This document shows positions 58,381 through 64,000 of a stretch of 64,000 bases of DNA, in pieces. The notes beneath the pieces were generated by a model. That model saw only the letters and a program-made list of their open reading frames with translations. It was not told the DNA's origin and searched no databases. Both the position numbers and the translations under genes were made by a program. The DNA is from Stappia sp. (lineage in GTDB: Bacteria; Pseudomonadota; Alphaproteobacteria; Rhizobiales; Stappiaceae), in NCBI GenBank assembly GCA_002722295.1, contig PBLF01000021.1:186001-250000 (forward strand), written 5' to 3'. Each line of letters opens with the position of its first letter. The first letter of the stretch is position 1.

Positions 58381-58965
58381 ATGCCCCATCCAACTGACCT
58401 CGACACCCGTCCGGGACTTCCCGAGGACCAGCGCTTCCTGCTGGAGGTCCATCCGAGGGAGACCTGGGCCGGACATGACAATCTTGGCGGATTGATGCGG
58501 TTCTGGCTTTCGCGGCACGACGGCTTTCGCGAGATGGGAGCGGGGCTCGACAGCCTCATTTCCGATTTTCGCGAGGGCAACGTCGCGGCGCCCGACCTTG
58601 CGCCGCTTCTGGTTCCGCGCCTGCAGGTGTTTCTGGGTGAACTGCATCACCATCACCTGATCGAGGATCACCACTATTTCCCGGTCTTCGTGGCCGCCGA
58701 AAACCGGATGGCGCGCGGGTTCGAGCTGCTCGAGAACGATCACGAGGTGATCCACGCTCGTATCGAAGCCGTCGCGGAAAGCGCCAACGCCCTGTTGCGT
58801 GATCTTCAGGCGGCGGATCCGGATCGCATCCGCCGCGCGGCCGATGCCTACGCCGGTGAGAGCGGGCGCCTGATCTCCGGCCTCATGCGCCATCTCGGCG
58901 ACGAGGAGGACCTGATCGTGCCCCTGGTGCTGGAACGCGGGGAGGATGACCTCGGCGTGTCCTGA
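58381..58965 (+). CDS. Hemerythrin HHE-domain protein
   Basis: 194-residue all-helical protein with a diiron hemerythrin-like set: His in WAGHDNLGG, HHHHLIEDHHYFPVF, LENDHEVIHARIE and MRHLGDEEDLIVPLV (the E of the last helix). It may bind oxygen or nitric oxide, or take part in iron-centre repair; relatives are mostly uncharacterised. The ATG at 58381 is about 80 bases after the isochorismatase-like gene. It converges with ccrM. Confidence 0.9.
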   Translation: MPHPTDLDTRPGLPEDQRFLLEVHPRETWAGHDNLGGLMRFWLSRHDGFREMGAGLDSLISDFREGNVAAPDLAPLLVPRLQVFLGELHHHHLIEDHHYFPVFVAAENRMARGFELLENDHEVIHARIEAVAESANALLRDLQAADPDRIRRAADAYAGESGRLISGLMRHLGDEEDLIVPLVLERGEDDLGVS

Positions 58966-58983
58966 CGCTGCCCGTCACGGAGA

Positions 58984-59014
58984 AAAGCCTCCGCCGGTTT
59001 CCCGGCGGAGGCTT
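58984..59014. terminator. Strong hairpin between the hemerythrin gene and ccrM
   Basis: AAGCCTCCGCCGG / CCCGGCGGAGGCTT with a 3-base loop forms about 13 pairs between convergent genes. The T-run is weak, so it may terminate both ways by virtue of the long stem. Confidence 0.65.
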
Positions 59015-59055
59015 GAGGTCAGGTGCGGGGAAGCGCCTTTTTGTCGAAGGGATCG

Positions 59056-60360
<1,305 letters not shown>

Positions 60361-60619
60361 TTAACGCGCTGTTTCCACCGCTTGCGGCGGCGCTCCGTCC
60401 TAACGGGCTGCCTTGCCACGGAATTTTCGGAAGCCTCACGATCCGCGTCTTGCAAATTGCGTATACTGCCCGCCCGATCCGTTAACGCTGCCGGATGGCG
60501 AGAGCCTGAAACGAAATCCCTCGTTCCCGGCGCATTTTTTTCGCAAGGTCATGCTAGCAAGGCACAAAAGGACGATCGCGTCGTATCGGCGGCGGATCAG
60601 GAGAACGGGAGAAACCGCG

Positions 60620-62161
60620 ATGACCACCGACAATCGGCCCAAGGAGCATGCGACCCGCATGGATGCGTCGGGCGGGGCGGGGGCTTCGGTCGATGCCATG
60701 CCGTTGCGACAGCCGGACAATCCGCCCTTTGCCGCCTTCACCGATCCCGATGCCGCCGTCGAGCGGCTGAACGAGATTTTCGCGACCAACACCGCGTTTC
60801 TGCGCGATGCCTTCAAGGACTTCGTGGCGGGAGAACTGCCCTCCTGCCGGGGGCGGGCCTGCTATCCGCAGATCCGCATTGCCACCGCGACCCACTCGCG
60901 GGTCGACAGCCGGCTCGCCTACGGTTTCGTCTCGGGCCCTGGAGTTCATTCGACCACGGTGACGCGCCCGGATCTTTTCGCGGGGTACCTGAGGGAGCAG
61001 ATCGAACTCTTGCTGCGCAACCACGAGGTGCCGGTCGAGATCGGAGTCGGCGACGTTCCGATCCCGCTGCATTTCGCATTTTATGACGGGACGCATGTGG
61101 AAGGGGTCGCGGAGGCGCTGAACCACCCTCTCGCCGATGTCTTCGACCTTCCGGACCTGTCGATCCTGGACGACGCGATCGTCAACGGCACCCATGAAGT
61201 CGCCGCCGGCATGGCGCGGCCGCTTGCGCCTTTCACGGCGCCGCGCGTCGACTATTCCCTGCATCGCCTTCAGCACTATACCGCCACGGCGGCGGAGCAT
61301 TTCCAGAACTTCGTGATCCTGACCAACTATCAGTTCTACATCGACGAGTTCTGCCGACTGGCTGGCGACCTGATGGCGCAGGAGGGCAGCGGCTACACCC
61401 ATTTCGTCGAGCCGGGCAACATCACAGTCGCCCCGGACGGCTCGCTCTCCGGTGAGAGGCCTTCCCGGTTGCCCCAGATGCCGGCCTATCATCTGGTGCG
61501 CCCGGATCATTCGGGCATCACCATGGTGAACATCGGCGTTGGTCCCTCCAATGCGAAGACGATCACCGACCACGTGGCGGTCCTGCGGTCGCATGCCTGG
61601 CTGATGCTTGGGCATTGCGCGGGGCTGAGAAACAGCCAGAAACTCGGCGACTACGTCCTTGCGCATGGCTACGTGCGGGAGGACCACGTGCTTGACGCGG
61701 ACCTGCCGCCGTGGGTGCCGATCCCGCCGCTCGCGGAGGTGCAGGTTGCGCTCGAGCAGGCGGTCGAAGAGGTCACGGGGCTCGCCGGCTACGAGCTCAA
61801 GCGCGTGATGCGCACGGGAACGGTCGCCTCCATCGACAACCGCAATTGGGAGCTTCGCGACCACCGGGAGCCGGTGCAGCGGTTCTCCCAGTCGCGCGCA
61901 ATCGGTCTCGACATGGAATCGGCGACCATCGCCGCCAATGGTTTCCGTTTCCGCGTCCCCTATGGCACGCTTCTTTGCGTGTCGGACAAGCCGCTTCACG
62001 GCGAACTGAAGCTGCCGGGCATGGCGACCGACTTCTACAAGCGGCAGGTCGCCCAGCATCTCAAGATCGGCATTGCCGCGATGGAGAAGCTGCGCGCGAT
62101 GCCGCGCGAGCGGCTTCATTCACGCAAGCTGCGCTCCTTCGCCGAAACCGCGTTCCAGTAG
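60620..62161 (+). CDS. amn: AMP nucleosidase
   Basis: Hydrolyses AMP to adenine and ribose-5-phosphate; 513 residues. The N-terminal regulatory domain has YPQIRIATATHSRVDSRLAYG and a C-terminal nucleoside-phosphorylase-like catalytic domain with VNIGVGPSNAKTITDHVAVL, MLGHCAGLRNSQ and the purine/ribose site DMESATIAANGFRFRVPYG. The ATG at 60620 follows GAGAACGGGAG. It is transcribed divergently from ccrM across about 400 bases that include the ccrM control region; the rest of that gap shows only two GTTAACGC copies 121 bases apart. Confidence 0.95.
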   Translation: MTTDNRPKEHATRMDASGGAGASVDAMPLRQPDNPPFAAFTDPDAAVERLNEIFATNTAFLRDAFKDFVAGELPSCRGRACYPQIRIATATHSRVDSRLAYGFVSGPGVHSTTVTRPDLFAGYLREQIELLLRNHEVPVEIGVGDVPIPLHFAFYDGTHVEGVAEALNHPLADVFDLPDLSILDDAIVNGTHEVAAGMARPLAPFTAPRVDYSLHRLQHYTATAAEHFQNFVILTNYQFYIDEFCRLAGDLMAQEGSGYTHFVEPGNITVAPDGSLSGERPSRLPQMPAYHLVRPDHSGITMVNIGVGPSNAKTITDHVAVLRSHAWLMLGHCAGLRNSQKLGDYVLAHGYVREDHVLDADLPPWVPIPPLAEVQVALEQAVEEVTGLAGYELKRVMRTGTVASIDNRNWELRDHREPVQRFSQSRAIGLDMESATIAANGFRFRVPYGTLLCVSDKPLHGELKLPGMATDFYKRQVAQHLKIGIAAMEKLRAMPRERLHSRKLRSFAETAFQ

Positions 62162-62169
62162 GCCACACC

Positions 62170-62718
62170 CTATCTGAAAGCCGGCCCGTGGCACCAGCAG
62201 GTGAGCGACCGGCGTCGGCCGGATGTCACCGGTGCCACCCGATGGAGCATGAAGGAGGCGAAGAGCGTGGCATCGCCGATGCCCCGCTCGCTTGCCTGCA
62301 CCGCTCCACCGAGGTTGATCTCCAGCGCTCCGCCGTCATAGGCGTCAGCCTCGCTCAGTTGCACCACGATCGTGAGCTTGCGCCGCCGTGCGAGCGGACC
62401 GTCGCCGATATCGGAATGCCAGTCGTAGTGCCCGGCGACGCTCTCGTCATAGGTCGCGACCTGAAGCCGCTCGCCGAAGTCGGTGATGTCGAAGTCGAAG
62501 CGCTCGCGGTTCGCCCGCGCGACGCCGGCAACGATACGCTCCATGACCCAGGAGGCGGAGCTTTTGTCATCGAGCCAGGCGATGTCCGCCCGCCGGATGT
62601 TGTGATGCTGGAGACCGCCGACGAGGCCGCCGGTCGCCTGATGGGCGTCTTCGGCCAGCCGGATCACTTCGGCGGCCTCGGCGCGGGAAAAAAGCGCAGG
62701 CATGGAATGCGTGAACAT
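62170..62718 (-). CDS. 2-oxoglutarate/Fe(II)-dependent oxygenase (PiuC-like fold)
   Basis: 182-residue dioxygenase. The iron motif is in GHYDWHSDIGDG (His-x-Asp), the distal His in MLHRVAPVT, and the 2-oxoglutarate Arg in SGRRRSLTCW. LTIVVQLSEADAYDGGALEI is typical of the prolyl-4-hydroxylase-like group. The substrate is unknown. The ATG at 62718 (MFTHSMPALFS) is chosen; the frame is open to 62811. It converges with amn, eight bases apart. Confidence 0.85.
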   Translation of the reverse strand: MFTHSMPALFSRAEAAEVIRLAEDAHQATGGLVGGLQHHNIRRADIAWLDDKSSASWVMERIVAGVARANRERFDFDITDFGERLQVATYDESVAGHYDWHSDIGDGPLARRRKLTIVVQLSEADAYDGGALEINLGGAVQASERGIGDATLFASFMLHRVAPVTSGRRRSLTCWCHGPAFR

Positions 62719-62826
62719 GGCCGAAGTCTCCGCAACGGCTGGAACGATGCCCACTCGGGACGCGCGTCTATGATGCAGTTTGCGGAAAAGCGCAACGGCT
62801 TTGACAGGCATGTCCGTGACGTTGGC

Positions 62827-63897
62827 TCAGCGCCGTGTGCCGGCCTCCACGGCCTTGCGCATGACGGTCGGCAGGGCCTCGCCGGAAAGGGCGTTCGCAC
62901 CGGACCACCAGCAGCCGTCGGGGGCTTCCGCCTCAAGCGGCGCGCGCGCGTGCCACACCGCGAGTTCAAGATGAAAATGCGTGAAGGTGTGGCGCACGTC
63001 CGCCGATACGCGCCGCCAGTCGAGACCCATTGCATCAAGCTCCGAAGGAACGGCGGCAAGGTCGTCCTTGGCCACGCCTTCTCCCCACGCGCTGACCGGC
63101 GGTTCGCTCATGCCGCCGAGAAGTCCCTTCGGCGGTCGGCGGCGCAGCAGGACCGCACCGTCGGCCCGTTCGACGACGAAAGCCATGCCGTGCCGTGTCG
63201 GTTTTGCCTTCTTCGGAGCCTTTCGCGGCAGGGTTTCCGCGATGCCCGCCGCGCGTCCGGCGCACGGTGTGATCCAGGGACACAGGGCGCATGCGGGTTT
63301 TCTCGGCGAGCAGATCGTTGCCCCGAGGTCCATCATGGCCTGTGCGAAGTCTCCCGGACGGTGCGTCGGGACCAGGGCGGTCGTCTCCTCGCGGATCTGC
63401 GGCTTGGCGTCGGGCAGCGGTGTTTCCATGGCGCGAAGGCGGGTCATGACCCGCTCCACATTGCCGTCGACAACCGCAGCCGGCCGGTCGAAGGCGATGG
63501 CCGCGATCGCCGCCGCCGTATAGGGGCCGATGCCCGGCAGCGCGCGCAAGGCCTCTTCCGTATCCGGGAAGCGGCCGTCATGGTCACGGGCAACCGCTTC
63601 CGCGCAGGCCTTCAGGTTGCGGGCGCGCGAGTAGTAGCCAAGCCCCGCCCAGGCCTTCATCACCTCCGCCTCGTCCTCGTTCGCGAGCGCCGAAACGTCG
63701 GGCCACCGCGCCGTGAAGGCATCGAAATAGGGTTTCACGGCCTGAACGGTGGTTTGCTGAAGCATGATTTCGGACAGCCACACCCGATAGGGATCGGGGC
63801 GTGTTCCCCTGGCGCGCTCCCTCGGCCCCACGCGCCACGGCAGCGCGCGCGCGTGTCGGTCGTACCAGTCCAGGAGTTCGGCCGCGAGGGATGTCAT
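62827..63897 (-). CDS. mutY: Adenine DNA glycosylase
   Basis: Removes adenine opposite 8-oxoguanine. The 356-residue protein has LPWR, the catalytic Glu in LSEIMLQQTTVQAV, the HhH motif LPGIGPYTAAAI, the catalytic Asp in VVDGNVERV, a [4Fe-4S] set with the exact C-x6-C-x2-C-x5-C spacing (ICSPRKPACALCPWITPC) and a NUDIX-like C-terminal domain (HTFTHFHLELAV) for 8-oxoG recognition. ATG at 63897 (MTSLAAELLDW) is preferred; ATG at 63915 is also in frame. Confidence 0.96.
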   Translation of the reverse strand: MTSLAAELLDWYDRHARALPWRVGPRERARGTRPDPYRVWLSEIMLQQTTVQAVKPYFDAFTARWPDVSALANEDEAEVMKAWAGLGYYSRARNLKACAEAVARDHDGRFPDTEEALRALPGIGPYTAAAIAAIAFDRPAAVVDGNVERVMTRLRAMETPLPDAKPQIREETTALVPTHRPGDFAQAMMDLGATICSPRKPACALCPWITPCAGRAAGIAETLPRKAPKKAKPTRHGMAFVVERADGAVLLRRRPPKGLLGGMSEPPVSAWGEGVAKDDLAAVPSELDAMGLDWRRVSADVRHTFTHFHLELAVWHARAPLEAEAPDGCWWSGANALSGEALPTVMRKAVEAGTRR

Positions 63898-63915
63898 GAG
63901 GGAGGGGGCTTCCAT

Positions 63916-64000
63916 TTTCGTGTTCCGGTGAAGGATCGGCGTGCGTCCGGCGAATTCAAGCGTTTCACGGATATTGCTGTGGCAAAGCTGTGGACGGGGT
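63916..64000. other. Upstream of mutY, window edge
   Basis: About 85 bases that should hold the mutY promoter. I see no start of a divergent gene before the window ends. Confidence 0.5.

Overview
The window looks like core chromosome of a high-GC alphaproteobacterium, most likely of the order Hyphomicrobiales (Rhizobiales). The indications are a CcrM-type GANTC methyltransferase with a CtrA-like site upstream, endonuclease-type MutL without Dam/MutH, an aa3 cytochrome oxidase operon with CtaB, a CoxF-like peptide, CtaG and Surf1, a split glycine decarboxylase (gcvPA/gcvPB), an APH-type homoserine kinase next to rnhA, and small families typical of this order (DUF2093, DUF4170, DUF6101-like, DUF3035, IalB). 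Genus cannot be fixed from sequence reading alone. I see no rRNA, tRNA, insertion sequence, prophage, CRISPR array or obvious genomic island.

Layout. 1-5.5 kb (minus strand): a periplasmic M16 peptidase cut by the window edge, a DUF3035 lipoprotein, lspA, a drug/metabolite exporter overlapping ribF, and a MaoC-fold hydratase. 5.7-7 kb: a CheY/CheZ chemotaxis pair. 7-18 kb: a HAD phosphatase, mutL, rsmD-rluB (overlapping), tadA with a monooxygenase-fold partner, an MBL-fold protein, a patatin-like protein and a CPA2 cation antiporter. 18-24 kb: an envelope cluster (lpxK, waaA, DUF374 acyltransferase, DUF4170, an inositol-phosphatase-family gene, pmbA). 24-30 kb: ubiA, purD, a predicted fluoroacetate-type dehalogenase, tldD and an IalB-family protein.

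30.9-38.3 kb is a complete aa3 terminal oxidase and assembly operon (coxB, coxA, ctaB, coxF-like, ctaG, coxC, then an L,D-transpeptidase, DUF983 and surf1). UbiA (quinone) and RibF (flavin) elsewhere in the window feed the same respiratory chain. 38-51 kb holds a peroxiredoxin, a DsbD-like periplasmic protein, yqgE, a thrC/M16/GNAT run, a large membrane GGDEF-EAL protein and an ispH/LysE/thrB/rnhA run, so both threonine-forming steps (ThrB, ThrC) lie within about 8 kb of each other.

51.5-57 kb is the glycine cleavage operon behind a tandem glycine riboswitch, with an OsmC-family gene embedded between gcvH and gcvPA. 57-64 kb holds a MarR/isochorismatase-like pair with a palindromic operator, a hemerythrin protein, ccrM, AMP nucleosidase, a 2OG-Fe(II) oxygenase and mutY.

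I did not find a clear undescribed multi-gene system. The best leads are local: the OsmC insertion in the gcv operon, the dehalogenase with its full catalytic set, tandem FliM-like motifs in CheZ, a degenerate GGDEF joined to an intact EAL domain, and several regulatory dyads. Start codons are my choices from ribosome-binding sites, overlaps and family N-termini; they are predictions.
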